From positions 1 through 7,452 of the forward strand of contig JAEXVC010000144.1 in the NCBI GenBank assembly GCA_023406715.1: a stretch of DNA of 7,452 bases, written 5' to 3'. This stretch comes from Bacteroidota bacterium. GTDB lineage: Bacteria; Bacteroidota; Bacteroidia; Bacteroidales; Tenuifilaceae. This document shows positions 1-6,471 of the stretch, piece by piece. Under the pieces are notes generated by a model that saw only the letters and a program-made list of their open reading frames with translations, did no database searches and was not told the DNA's origin. Made by a program: the position numbers and the translations under genes. The number at the start of each line of letters is the position of its first letter. The stretch's first letter is position 1.

Positions 1-1
1 T

Positions 2-2491
2 ATTACATTCGGTACAAATGACGAGTTTGGCTTCGATTATCTCCGCGATAATATGGCTGTTGCTCCCGAGGATTTGGTACAACGCAAGCATCATTATGCA
101 ATTGTCGACGAGGTTGACTCCGTGTTAATTGACGATGCTCGTACTCCGCTTATCATCTCTGGTCCTGTTCCAAAGGGCGACGACCAGATGTTTGAGGAGT
201 ACAAACCAAAAGTTGAAAAACTTGTGAACGCTCAAAAAGCTTTGGTTACTCAACTTCTTGCCGATGCGCGTAAGTTAATATCAGAAGATAAAACGGAAGA
301 AGGTGGAAAATTACTTGTTCGTGCTTTTAAAGGCATGCCTAAGTACAAGCCACTTATCAAATTTTTAAGTGAACAGGGCAATAAAGCGCTTTTACTTAAA
401 ACCGAAAACTACTACATGCAGGATAATAACAAGAATATGCATATCGTCACCGATGATTTATTCTTTGTTATTGATGAAAAGTTAAACTCTGTTGAGTTAA
501 CCGATAAGGGTATCGATTTAATTACAAGTACATCGGAAGACCCAAAATTCTTCGTGTTACCCGATATTGGTAGCGAGGTTGCTGAAATTGAAAAAACAGT
601 AACTGACCACTCCGAAAAGATTACTAAAAAAGACGAATTACTTCGCGATTACGCAGTAAAATCGGAACGCGTTCATACTGTTCATCAACTACTTAAAGCA
701 TACGCTATGTTCGAGAAGGATGTAGAGTATGTGGTGATGGATAACAAGGTGAAAATTGTTGATGAGCAAACTGGCCGTATCCTTGATGGTCGTCGTTACT
801 CCGATGGTTTACACCAGGCTATTGAGGCGAAGGAGCGAGTTAAGGTTGAAGCAGCAACCCAAACATTTGCAACGATTACACTTCAGAACTACTTCCGTAT
901 GTACCACAAACTTGCTGGTATGACTGGTACTGCTGAAACTGAAGCAGGTGAGTTCTGGACTATCTACAAACTCGACGTGGTGGTTATTCCAACCAACCGT
1001 CCTGTAGTTCGTAAAGATATGGACGACTTGGTTTACAAAACCAAACGTGAGAAATACAACGCAGTTATCGATGAAATTGTAAGACTTACCGATGCTGGTC
1101 GACCTGTACTTGTGGGTACAACATCGGTTGAGGTTTCGGAATTGTTGAGCCGTATGCTTAAATTGAAAGGCATTAAGCACAACGTACTGAACGCTAAACA
1201 GCACCAACGCGAAGCTGAAATTGTTGCAGAAGCTGGTCGTCCAAAGACAGTAACTATTGCAACCAATATGGCAGGTCGTGGTACCGACATCAAGCTAACT
1301 CCAGAAACAAAAGCTGCTGGAGGTTTGGCAATTATTGGTACTGAGCGCCACGAATCGCGCCGCGTGGACCGTCAGTTACGCGGACGTGCTGGTCGTCAAG
1401 GGGACCCAGGTTCATCGCAATTCTACGTTTCGTTGGAGGACGATTTGATGCGTCTGTTCGGTTCCGACCGTATCGCAAAAATTATGGACCGCTTAGGATT
1501 GAAGGAGGGCGAGGTTATTCAGCACTCTATGATTTCAAAATCTATTGAGCGCGCGCAGAAAAAGGTAGAGGAGAACAACTTTGGTATTCGTAAGCGTTTG
1601 CTTGAGTACGATGACGTAATGAACGCACAACGCGAGGTTATTTATACCCGTCGCCGCCACGCTCTTTATGGCGAAAGACTTGATGTGGATATCTCCAACA
1701 TGTTCTACGATGTTTGTGAATCGATGGTAGGCGAATTCCACGGTAACTCTACACATGATGATTTCAACCTTGAAAGTATCAAGAATTTCTCCGTTGAGGC
1801 ACCAATAACTGAGGAGGAATACCTTGAAACTAAACCAAGCGATATTACTGAAAAACTATATCAAACTACAATCAGTTCATACGACCGTAAAATTTCAACC
1901 ATTGCAAACCAGGCATATCCTGTAATTAAGGATGTTTATGAGAAACAATCGGCTATTTACGAGAACATTGTGGTTCCTATTTCCGATGGACAAAAGGTTT
2001 ACCAAATTGTAACTAACCTTAAAAAGGCATATGAGTCGGGTGGTAAGGATTTAAGTCGTTCATTTGCAAAAACAATTATTCTATACACCATTGATGAGTA
2101 CTGGAAAGAGCATCTACGTGAAATGGACGAGTTGAAGCAAAGTGTTCAGAATGCTGCTTACGAGCAAAAAGACCCATTGCTTATCTATAAATTGGAGGCT
2201 TATGAGTTATTCCGCACAATGATTGATAAGTTGAATAAAGATATTGTTTCAATCCTTGTTAAGGCTTTCATTCCATTGCGCGACCCAAGCCAAGTTCAGG
2301 AGGCTCGTCAACGCAAGCATACCGATATGAGCAAGTATCAAACTAGCCGTACCGATGCATTGGAGGCTGGCTCAAATACTCAAACGCCAAATCGTGAACC
2401 TGTTAAGGTTGAAATGAAGATTGGCCGTAACGACCCTTGTCCTTGCGGTAGCGGTAAGAAATACAAGTCTTGTCACGGAAGAAACGAATAA
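2..2491 (+). CDS. secA: SecA preprotein translocase ATPase, 5' end outside window
   Basis: ATPase motor that pushes unfolded preproteins through SecYEG at the inner membrane. The frame is open from base 2 (ITFGTNDEFGFDYLRDN), so the ATG at 53 is an internal Met, not the start. Counting from the first visible residue, 829 residues remain. NBD1 shows the DEVDS Walker B/DEAD-type box (36-40) and RTPLIISGP; the Walker A site lies upstream of the window. The preprotein cross-linking region and the DGLHQAIEAKE and QNYFRMYHKLAGMTGTA blocks follow. NBD2 has MAGRGTD (423-429) and the RQLRGRAGRQGDPG arginine-finger motif. Helical scaffold and wing follow, then a polar linker and a zinc tail with Cys813, Cys815, Cys824 and His825 (CxC-x8-CH), the SecB/lipid/ribosome-binding tail of the family. 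About 65 extra residues between LIISGP and FVIDEK, relative to my memory of E. coli SecA, fit the long (about 1100 residue) Bacteroidota form. The frame is intact and ends at TAA. Confidence 0.98.
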   Translation: MTFGTNDEFGFDYLRDNMAVAPEDLVQRKHHYAIVDEVDSVLIDDARTPLIISGPVPKGDDQMFEEYKPKVEKLVNAQKALVTQLLADARKLISEDKTEEGGKLLVRAFKGMPKYKPLIKFLSEQGNKALLLKTENYYMQDNNKNMHIVTDDLFFVIDEKLNSVELTDKGIDLITSTSEDPKFFVLPDIGSEVAEIEKTVTDHSEKITKKDELLRDYAVKSERVHTVHQLLKAYAMFEKDVEYVVMDNKVKIVDEQTGRILDGRRYSDGLHQAIEAKERVKVEAATQTFATITLQNYFRMYHKLAGMTGTAETEAGEFWTIYKLDVVVIPTNRPVVRKDMDDLVYKTKREKYNAVIDEIVRLTDAGRPVLVGTTSVEVSELLSRMLKLKGIKHNVLNAKQHQREAEIVAEAGRPKTVTIATNMAGRGTDIKLTPETKAAGGLAIIGTERHESRRVDRQLRGRAGRQGDPGSSQFYVSLEDDLMRLFGSDRIAKIMDRLGLKEGEVIQHSMISKSIERAQKKVEENNFGIRKRLLEYDDVMNAQREVIYTRRRHALYGERLDVDISNMFYDVCESMVGEFHGNSTHDDFNLESIKNFSVEAPITEEEYLETKPSDITEKLYQTTISSYDRKISTIANQAYPVIKDVYEKQSAIYENIVVPISDGQKVYQIVTNLKKAYESGGKDLSRSFAKTIILYTIDEYWKEHLREMDELKQSVQNAAYEQKDPLLIYKLEAYELFRTMIDKLNKDIVSILVKAFIPLRDPSQVQEARQRKHTDMSKYQTSRTDALEAGSNTQTPNREPVKVEMKIGRNDPCPCGSGKKYKSCHGRNE

Positions 2492-2492
2492 G

Positions 2493-2520
2493 GTCTGAAG
2501 TCTATTGTCTAATGTCTTGA
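2493..2520 (+). repeat. Four degenerate tandem heptamers in the argS leader
   Basis: Directly after the secA stop there are four consecutive 7-base units: GTCTGAA, GTCTATT, GTCTAAT and GTCTTGA. Each begins with GTCT and varies in the last three bases. The array fills nearly all of the 39-base secA-argS gap and ends 10 bases before the argS ATG. No hairpin terminator and no TAnnTTTG promoter motif is visible in the gap, so argS could be read from the secA transcript. Function unknown. Similar phased units occur before ffh and folD. Confidence 0.7.
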
Positions 2521-2530
2521 ATCCATATAA

Positions 2531-4318
2531 ATGTCTACAGAGCAATTTATTCAGGAAAAAGCGCAAGGAGTTATCGAAAGTTTATACGGTGTAAAGCCCG
2601 ATATCTCCTTGATTCAAATACAAAAAACACGAAAGGAATTTGAAGGCGACTATACACTGGTCGCCTTTCCACTGCTAAAAATGTCGAAGAAATCGCCAGA
2701 GATTACTTGTCAGGAAATTGGCGATGCTTTGACAAAAAGTTGTCCTGAAGTGAAAGGATTTAACGTGGTGAAAGGATTCCTTAACATCTCGCTATCATTG
2801 GAATACTGGGCAAGTGTACTAAACTCCATTATTGCCGATAAGGAGTTTGGTTTCAGACAAGCCAACTCAAATGATAAGCCTGTTGTGGTAGAGTTCTCAT
2901 CGCCCAACACAAACAAACCATTACACTTAGGCCATATCCGTAATAATCTTTTGGGATTTTCAATTTCAAGGATTTTAGAGAAAAGCGGGAAGCGTGTTTA
3001 CAAAGTAAATCTGGTAAACGACCGTGGTATCCACATCTGCAAATCGATGATTGCCTGGTTAATGTTTGGTAATGGCGAAACACCCGAAATTAGTGGAAAA
3101 AAGGGCGACCACTTAGTAGGCGATTACTATGTAAGATTCGACAAGGAGTATAAAACAGAGATTAGCAACCTTGTAGCTCAAGGAATGACTGAGGATGAGG
3201 CAAAAACCAAAGCCCCAATACTTCTTCAAGCACAGGAATTACTCCGTAAATGGGAAGCCAAAGACCCTGAAACTATTGCTCTTTGGAGCAAAATGAATGG
3301 TTGGGTTTACGATGGATTCGAAAAAACCTATAATTCGCTAGGAATTTCGTTCGACAAAACATACTATGAGTCGCAAACCTACTTGTTGGGAAAATCGGTT
3401 GTTAACGATGGTTTAAGCCGTGGTGTTTTCAAGCAGAAGGACGATAGTTCTGTTTGGATTGACCTAACTGCCGATGGATTGGACGAGAAGTTACTGCTCC
3501 GTTCCGATGGAACATCGGTTTACATCACCCAAGATATTGGCACTGCCATTGAGCGTTTCAACGAATTTAAGTTTGGCGAGCATATCTACGTTGTGGGTAA
3601 TGAGCAGGAGTATCATTTTCAGGTTCTTAAGTTGATTATGAAAAAGTTGGGCTACGAGTGGTCCGATGCGCTTTACCACCTATCGTACGGAATGGTTCAA
3701 TTGCCCGAGGGCAAAATGAAATCGCGCGAGGGAACCGTTGTTGATGCTGACGACCTAGTGGCAGAAATGGTCAATACCGCTCGCGAAATGTCCGAGGAAC
3801 TTGGAAAACTTGACGATGTTGACTCTGGTGAGGCTGCTTATGTCAACAATATTGTGGGTCTTGGTGCATTAAAGTACTTTATCCTAAAGGTTGACCCTAA
3901 AAAGAATATGACCTTTAACCCAAAAGAATCTATCGACTTTAATGGGCACACAGGGCCTTTTATTCAATACACACACGCCAGAATTCGCTCAGTTCTAAGG
4001 AAGGCAGGTGGTATAGAACTTGGCACTCAAATAAAACCTGAGCAAATTTCATCAGCAAAGGAGTTGGATTTAATCCAGATGATTAACCTATTCCCTGAGA
4101 CGGTTGTTCTATCGGCTGAATCGCATAACCCTGCAATAATTGCAAACTATGCATACGAATTGGCCAAGGAGTACAACCAATTCTACCACGAGTATCAAAT
4201 ACTAAAGGAACAGAACGAAGGTGTAAAGCAATTCCGTTTGGAACTATCGCTTCAAATTGCAGATGTAATAAAACGGTCGATGTGGTTATTGGGAATTGAG
4301 GTGCCTGATAAGATGTAA
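2531..4318 (+). CDS. argS: Arginyl-tRNA synthetase (class I)
   Basis: Cytoplasmic enzyme that joins arginine to tRNA-Arg using ATP; class I enzyme that in its family needs the tRNA for amino-acid activation. The 595 residues match the usual family length. An N-terminal Add-1 domain (about 1-95) contacts the tRNA. The Rossmann catalytic core starts at VVVEFSSPNTNKPLHLGHIRNN, with the HIGH-type signature as HLGH (132-135), followed by NLVNDRGIHICKSM. The KMSKS-equivalent loop reads KMKSR (395-399) in EGKMKSREGTVV. The DALR anticodon-binding domain begins around HTGPFIQYTHARIRSVLRKA (about 473-492) and runs to the end, finishing with LLGIEVPDKM, a typical ArgS C-terminus. The ATG at 2531 gives a normal N-terminus; no Shine-Dalgarno precedes it, only an AT-rich stretch. 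The gene lies 39 bases after secA on the same strand and ends at a hairpin terminator. No defect seen. Confidence 0.98.
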   Translation: MSTEQFIQEKAQGVIESLYGVKPDISLIQIQKTRKEFEGDYTLVAFPLLKMSKKSPEITCQEIGDALTKSCPEVKGFNVVKGFLNISLSLEYWASVLNSIIADKEFGFRQANSNDKPVVVEFSSPNTNKPLHLGHIRNNLLGFSISRILEKSGKRVYKVNLVNDRGIHICKSMIAWLMFGNGETPEISGKKGDHLVGDYYVRFDKEYKTEISNLVAQGMTEDEAKTKAPILLQAQELLRKWEAKDPETIALWSKMNGWVYDGFEKTYNSLGISFDKTYYESQTYLLGKSVVNDGLSRGVFKQKDDSSVWIDLTADGLDEKLLLRSDGTSVYITQDIGTAIERFNEFKFGEHIYVVGNEQEYHFQVLKLIMKKLGYEWSDALYHLSYGMVQLPEGKMKSREGTVVDADDLVAEMVNTAREMSEELGKLDDVDSGEAAYVNNIVGLGALKYFILKVDPKKNMTFNPKESIDFNGHTGPFIQYTHARIRSVLRKAGGIELGTQIKPEQISSAKELDLIQMINLFPETVVLSAESHNPAIIANYAYELAKEYNQFYHEYQILKEQNEGVKQFRLELSLQIADVIKRSMWLLGIEVPDKM

Positions 4319-4339
4319 ATCAAATTTCATTATAAATAT

Positions 4340-4372
4340 AAAGCGTGTACAGCCATGTCACACGCTTTTTTT
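4340..4372 (+). terminator. Rho-independent terminator of argS, overlapping the convergent gene
   Basis: A perfect 9-bp stem pairs AAAGCGTGT (4340-4348) with ACACGCTTT (4360-4368). Inside it, ACA (4349-4351) can pair with TGT (4356-4358) across a GCCA loop, leaving one bulged C. The right arm runs into seven T residues (4366-4372) on the + strand, a classic intrinsic terminator 21 bases after the argS stop. On the - strand the hairpin is followed only by TTTATATTTAT, so it may also stop the acetyltransferase transcript, less efficiently. The acetyltransferase stop codon (4358-4360) and its last three sense codons lie in the hairpin. Confidence 0.9.
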
Positions 4373-4888
4373 ATATACTTTTTCAAACTTCCACCAAATC
4401 ATTTCATCGGTATTCTTATAACTGGCAAAACCACATTTCTCAAGAACTCGTTGCGAAGCAATATTATCAACATTAGTTCCAGCAACAACAACTTTAACAC
4501 CTTTCTGAGATAAAGCCCAATCAGTAATTGCAGAAATTGCCTCAGTCATATACCCTTTACCTTGAAATTGGTCGTATGTTCCATAGCCAATTTCAACTTC
4601 TCCTGCATTGTTTGGAGTTCCTTTAAAGCATAAATCACCAACCATAACATTTTGCTCCTTTAGCACAATAGTCCATAGTGTCGAAAACAAATGATTACTA
4701 GCAGTCTTTACGGCAGGTAATATTGTTATTGTAAAAGCCTCGGCTAACTCTGCGGGAACTTCACGCGGTATCAATTCAAGTCCAAGATCCATCTCCAACA
4801 AGCCATTTTCCTGAATGTAAAGTTTGAGTTGAGAGTATGACAATGGAATAATTTCAAGTCTTGAGGTATATAGTTTCATAGTCGTCAT
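4358..4888 (-). CDS. GNAT-family N-acetyltransferase, RimJ/RimL-like
   Basis: Predicted cytoplasmic enzyme transferring acetyl from acetyl-CoA to an amine; the substrate cannot be told from sequence. The 176 residues fit a single GNAT domain. The N-terminus KLYTSRLEIIPLS resembles the LxTxRLxLxP opening of RimJ/RimL-type members. Motif A includes EVEIGYGTYDQFQGKGYMTEA, with the acetyl-CoA pyrophosphate loop Q-x-x-G-x-G at Q107-G112. Motif B is present as NVDNIASQRVLEKCGF (about 139-154). The insert LIPREVPAELAEAFT (40-53) recalls small GNATs annotated only as acetyltransferases. Start is uncertain: ATG at 4888 gives MTTMKLYTSR, while ATG at 4879 gives MKLYTSR, closer to the family pattern; neither has a Shine-Dalgarno. 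The gene is single, convergent with argS and divergent from ffh, so it is likely its own transcription unit. It reads as an accessory gene placed between housekeeping genes. Confidence 0.93.
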   Translation of the reverse strand: MTTMKLYTSRLEIIPLSYSQLKLYIQENGLLEMDLGLELIPREVPAELAEAFTITILPAVKTASNHLFSTLWTIVLKEQNVMVGDLCFKGTPNNAGEVEIGYGTYDQFQGKGYMTEAISAITDWALSQKGVKVVVAGTNVDNIASQRVLEKCGFASYKNTDEMIWWKFEKVYKKSV

Positions 4889-4936
4889 TTTATCAGTAAA
4901 AGTAGAACATTAAAGCTGCTTACAATATTGTCAACA

Positions 4937-4944
4937 CAAAATTA
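4937..4944 (-). promoter_or_regulatory. Candidate -7 element for the acetyltransferase gene
   Basis: Read on the - strand this is TAATTTTG, matching the Bacteroidota -7 consensus TAnnTTTG, 48 bases upstream of the ATG at 4888. No TTTG is present at the expected -33 distance (about 19 bases further up), so only half of the promoter is supported. An 8-mer with six fixed positions in AT-rich DNA can arise by chance. Confidence 0.3.
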
Positions 4945-4949
4945 TTCTA

Positions 4950-4980
4950 TTTGAAAGAACCATCATTTTTACTAAGTTTG
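4950..4980 (+). promoter_or_regulatory. Bacteroidota-type promoter for ffh
   Basis: TTTG at 4950-4953 and TAAGTTTG at 4973-4980 are separated by 19 bases. This matches the known Bacteroides housekeeping promoter layout (-33 TTTG, -7 TAnnTTTG) in both elements and in spacing. Transcription would begin shortly after 4980, giving an ffh leader of roughly 60-65 bases. It lies in the 161-base divergent gap, the expected position for a promoter driving ffh and probably folD. Confidence 0.65.
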
Positions 4981-5016
4981 CAAATCTTTTTGAATAGTTT
5001 ATTGTTACTATCGAAA

Positions 5017-5044
5017 ATCTAGTGTTTAACATCTAGCATCTATA
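5017..5044 (+). repeat. Four degenerate heptamers in the ffh leader
   Basis: Four consecutive 7-base units, ATCTAGT, GTTTAAC, ATCTAGC and ATCTATA, end 5 bases before the ffh ATG. Three of them start ATCTA; the second is diverged. The array would lie in the 5' untranslated leader of the ffh mRNA if the promoter at 4950-4980 is right. The last unit overlaps the perfect 12-base palindrome ATCTATATAGAT (5038-5049), which abuts the start codon. Function unknown. Confidence 0.6.
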
Positions 5045-5049
5045 TAGAT

Positions 5050-6384
5050 ATGTTTGAGAATTTATCCGAGAAACTGGAGCGGTCGTTTAAGCTCCTAAAA
5101 GGAGAAGGAAAAGTAACTGAGATTAACGTTGCCGAAACGCTGAAAGATGTGCGCAAAGCGCTGCTCGATGCCGACGTTAACTACAAAATTGCTAAAACTT
5201 TTACCGATGAGGTAAAACGCAAAGCTCTTGGTATGAATGTGCTTAATGCCATTAAACCAGGGCAATTACTTATTAAAGTGGTACACGATGAACTTGCCGA
5301 ACTTATGGGCGGTAAGGCTACCGATATCAACCTAAGCGGAAATCCTGCCGTTATTCTTATTGCAGGTTTACAGGGCTCTGGTAAAACTACATTCTCTGGT
5401 AAATTAGCCAATCACCTAAAAAACAAAAAGGGCAAATCGCCTTTACTTGTAGCTGGCGACGTTTACCGCCCTGCGGCTATCGACCAATTAAAGGTGCTTG
5501 GCGGTCAAATTGGAGTGCCAGTTTTCACGGTTGAGGGCAGTACCGACCCAATATCTATTGCTAAGGATGCTGTAAAGCAAGCAAAATCATCGGGATACGA
5601 TGTGGTAATTATAGATACAGCAGGTCGTTTAGCCATTGACGAGGAGATGATGAACGAGGTTGCCGCAATCAAAAAAGCGGTTACTCCTCAGGAAATCTTG
5701 TTCGTAGTCGACTCAATGACTGGACAGGATGCCGTTAACACAGCCAAAGAATTTAACGACAGACTCGATTTCAACGGCGTTGTTCTAACAAATCTTGATG
5801 GTGATACCCGTGGTGGTGCGGCGTTATCAATCCGTTCGGTTGTGGATAAGCCAATTAAATTTGTAAGTACAGGTGAGAAACTTGATGCGTTAGATGTATT
5901 CCACCCCGACCGTATGGCCGACCGTATCCTGGGTATGGGTGACATTGTTTCTCTTGTTGAAAAAGCTCAGGAACAGTTCGATGCAGAGCAGGCTCGAGAA
6001 CTTCATAAAAAGATTTTAAAGGATAGATTCAATTTCAACGATTTCCTTGACCAAATTGGACAAATCAAGAAAATGGGTAACCTAAAGGATTTGGCAGGAA
6101 TGATTCCGGGTATGGGCAAAGCAATGAAAGATATTGATATTGACGATGACGCATTTAAAGGCGTTGAAGCAATCATAAAATCTATGACTCCAGCCGAACG
6201 TGAGAATCCAGCCTTACTAAATGGTAGCCGTCGTAAACGTATTGCCGATGGTAGTGGAACCTCAATTGTTGAAGTAAATAGATTAATGAAGCAGTTTGAG
6301 GATATGCGTAAGATGATGAAGATGGTATCAGGTGGTGGTGCTAAAAACCTTGCCCGTATGATGTCGCAACAACCCAGACGATAG
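5050..6384 (+). CDS. ffh: Signal recognition particle protein Ffh (SRP54)
   Basis: GTPase subunit of the bacterial signal recognition particle. It binds 4.5S/SRP RNA and hydrophobic signal sequences on the ribosome and docks with FtsY at the membrane. The 444 residues match the family. The N domain (1-about 95) opens with MFENLSEKLERSFKLLKGEGKVTE, a canonical Ffh start that fixes the ATG at 5050. The G domain has G1 GLQGSGKTT (106-114), the insertion-box segment DVYRPAAIDQL (137-147), G3 DTAGR (189-193), G4-region TNLDGDTRGGAA (247-258) and GEKLDALDVFHPDRMADRILGMGD. G4 is usually TKxD; here Lys is replaced by Asn248, with Asp250 retained. The Met-rich M domain (about 300-444) carries a signal-binding finger loop (MIPGMGKAMKD) and the SRP-RNA-binding stretch NGSRRKRIADGSG (391-403). 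A consensus promoter lies upstream and folD follows 87 bases downstream. Confidence 0.98.
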   Translation: MFENLSEKLERSFKLLKGEGKVTEINVAETLKDVRKALLDADVNYKIAKTFTDEVKRKALGMNVLNAIKPGQLLIKVVHDELAELMGGKATDINLSGNPAVILIAGLQGSGKTTFSGKLANHLKNKKGKSPLLVAGDVYRPAAIDQLKVLGGQIGVPVFTVEGSTDPISIAKDAVKQAKSSGYDVVIIDTAGRLAIDEEMMNEVAAIKKAVTPQEILFVVDSMTGQDAVNTAKEFNDRLDFNGVVLTNLDGDTRGGAALSIRSVVDKPIKFVSTGEKLDALDVFHPDRMADRILGMGDIVSLVEKAQEQFDAEQARELHKKILKDRFNFNDFLDQIGQIKKMGNLKDLAGMIPGMGKAMKDIDIDDDAFKGVEAIIKSMTPAERENPALLNGSRRKRIADGSGTSIVEVNRLMKQFEDMRKMMKMVSGGGAKNLARMMSQQPRR

Positions 6385-6390
6385 GTTAAT

Positions 6391-6414
6391 GACTATTTGA
6401 CTGTTTGGCTTTCA
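6391..6414 (+). repeat. Three degenerate 8-base units after ffh
   Basis: Units GACTATTT, GACTGTTT and GGCTTTCA follow each other starting 7 bases after the ffh stop codon. The first two differ at one position; the third is diverged. TTGACTGTTT (6397-6406) can pair imperfectly (9 of 10) with AAACAATCAA (6423-6432), but the stem is AT-rich with no following T tract, so it is not called as a terminator. Confidence 0.45.
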
Positions 6415-6435
6415 AATCACTTAAACAATCAAGGC

Positions 6436-6469
6436 ACTTATAACTTTATAAACTTTTAACTTTCTACTA
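6436..6469 (+). repeat. Phased ACTT units in the folD leader
   Basis: ACTT or ACTA recurs at 6436, 6443, 6452, 6459 and 6466, spaced 7, 9, 7 and 7 bases. The intervening bases are A/T-rich. The run ends 2 bases before the folD ATG at 6472. There is no Shine-Dalgarno or TAnnTTTG promoter in this leader, which fits folD being read with ffh. The low complexity makes this a weaker array than those before argS and ffh. Confidence 0.45.
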
Positions 6470-6471
6470 AA

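Noticed and set aside
53..55. ATG at 53 as the secA start.
   Set aside because: The frame is open upstream to base 2 and encodes conserved SecA sequence (FGFDYLRDN), so this Met is internal.
809..1207. 132-codon open frame on the - strand inside secA, and similar antisense frames elsewhere in the real genes.
   Set aside because: They overlap strongly conserved coding sequence, and their Cys/Ser/Phe-rich translations match no family I know and look like antisense shadows.
2675..2698. KMSKKSPE near the ArgS N-terminus resembles the class I KMSKS loop.
   Set aside because: It lies in the Add-1 domain before the HLGH signature; the true catalytic loop is KMKSR at residues 395-399, in the expected order after HLGH.
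4889..5049. The 161-base divergent gap as a possible small RNA gene or riboswitch.
   Set aside because: Apart from promoter elements, a short palindrome and the heptamer array, I see no GC-rich stems, terminator or tRNA/SRP-RNA-like features.
6397..6432. Imperfect inverted repeat between ffh and folD as a possible ffh terminator.
   Set aside because: The stem is AT-rich with a mismatch, the loop is 16 bases, and no T tract follows; it also overlaps the 8-base repeat, which produces such pairing by itself.
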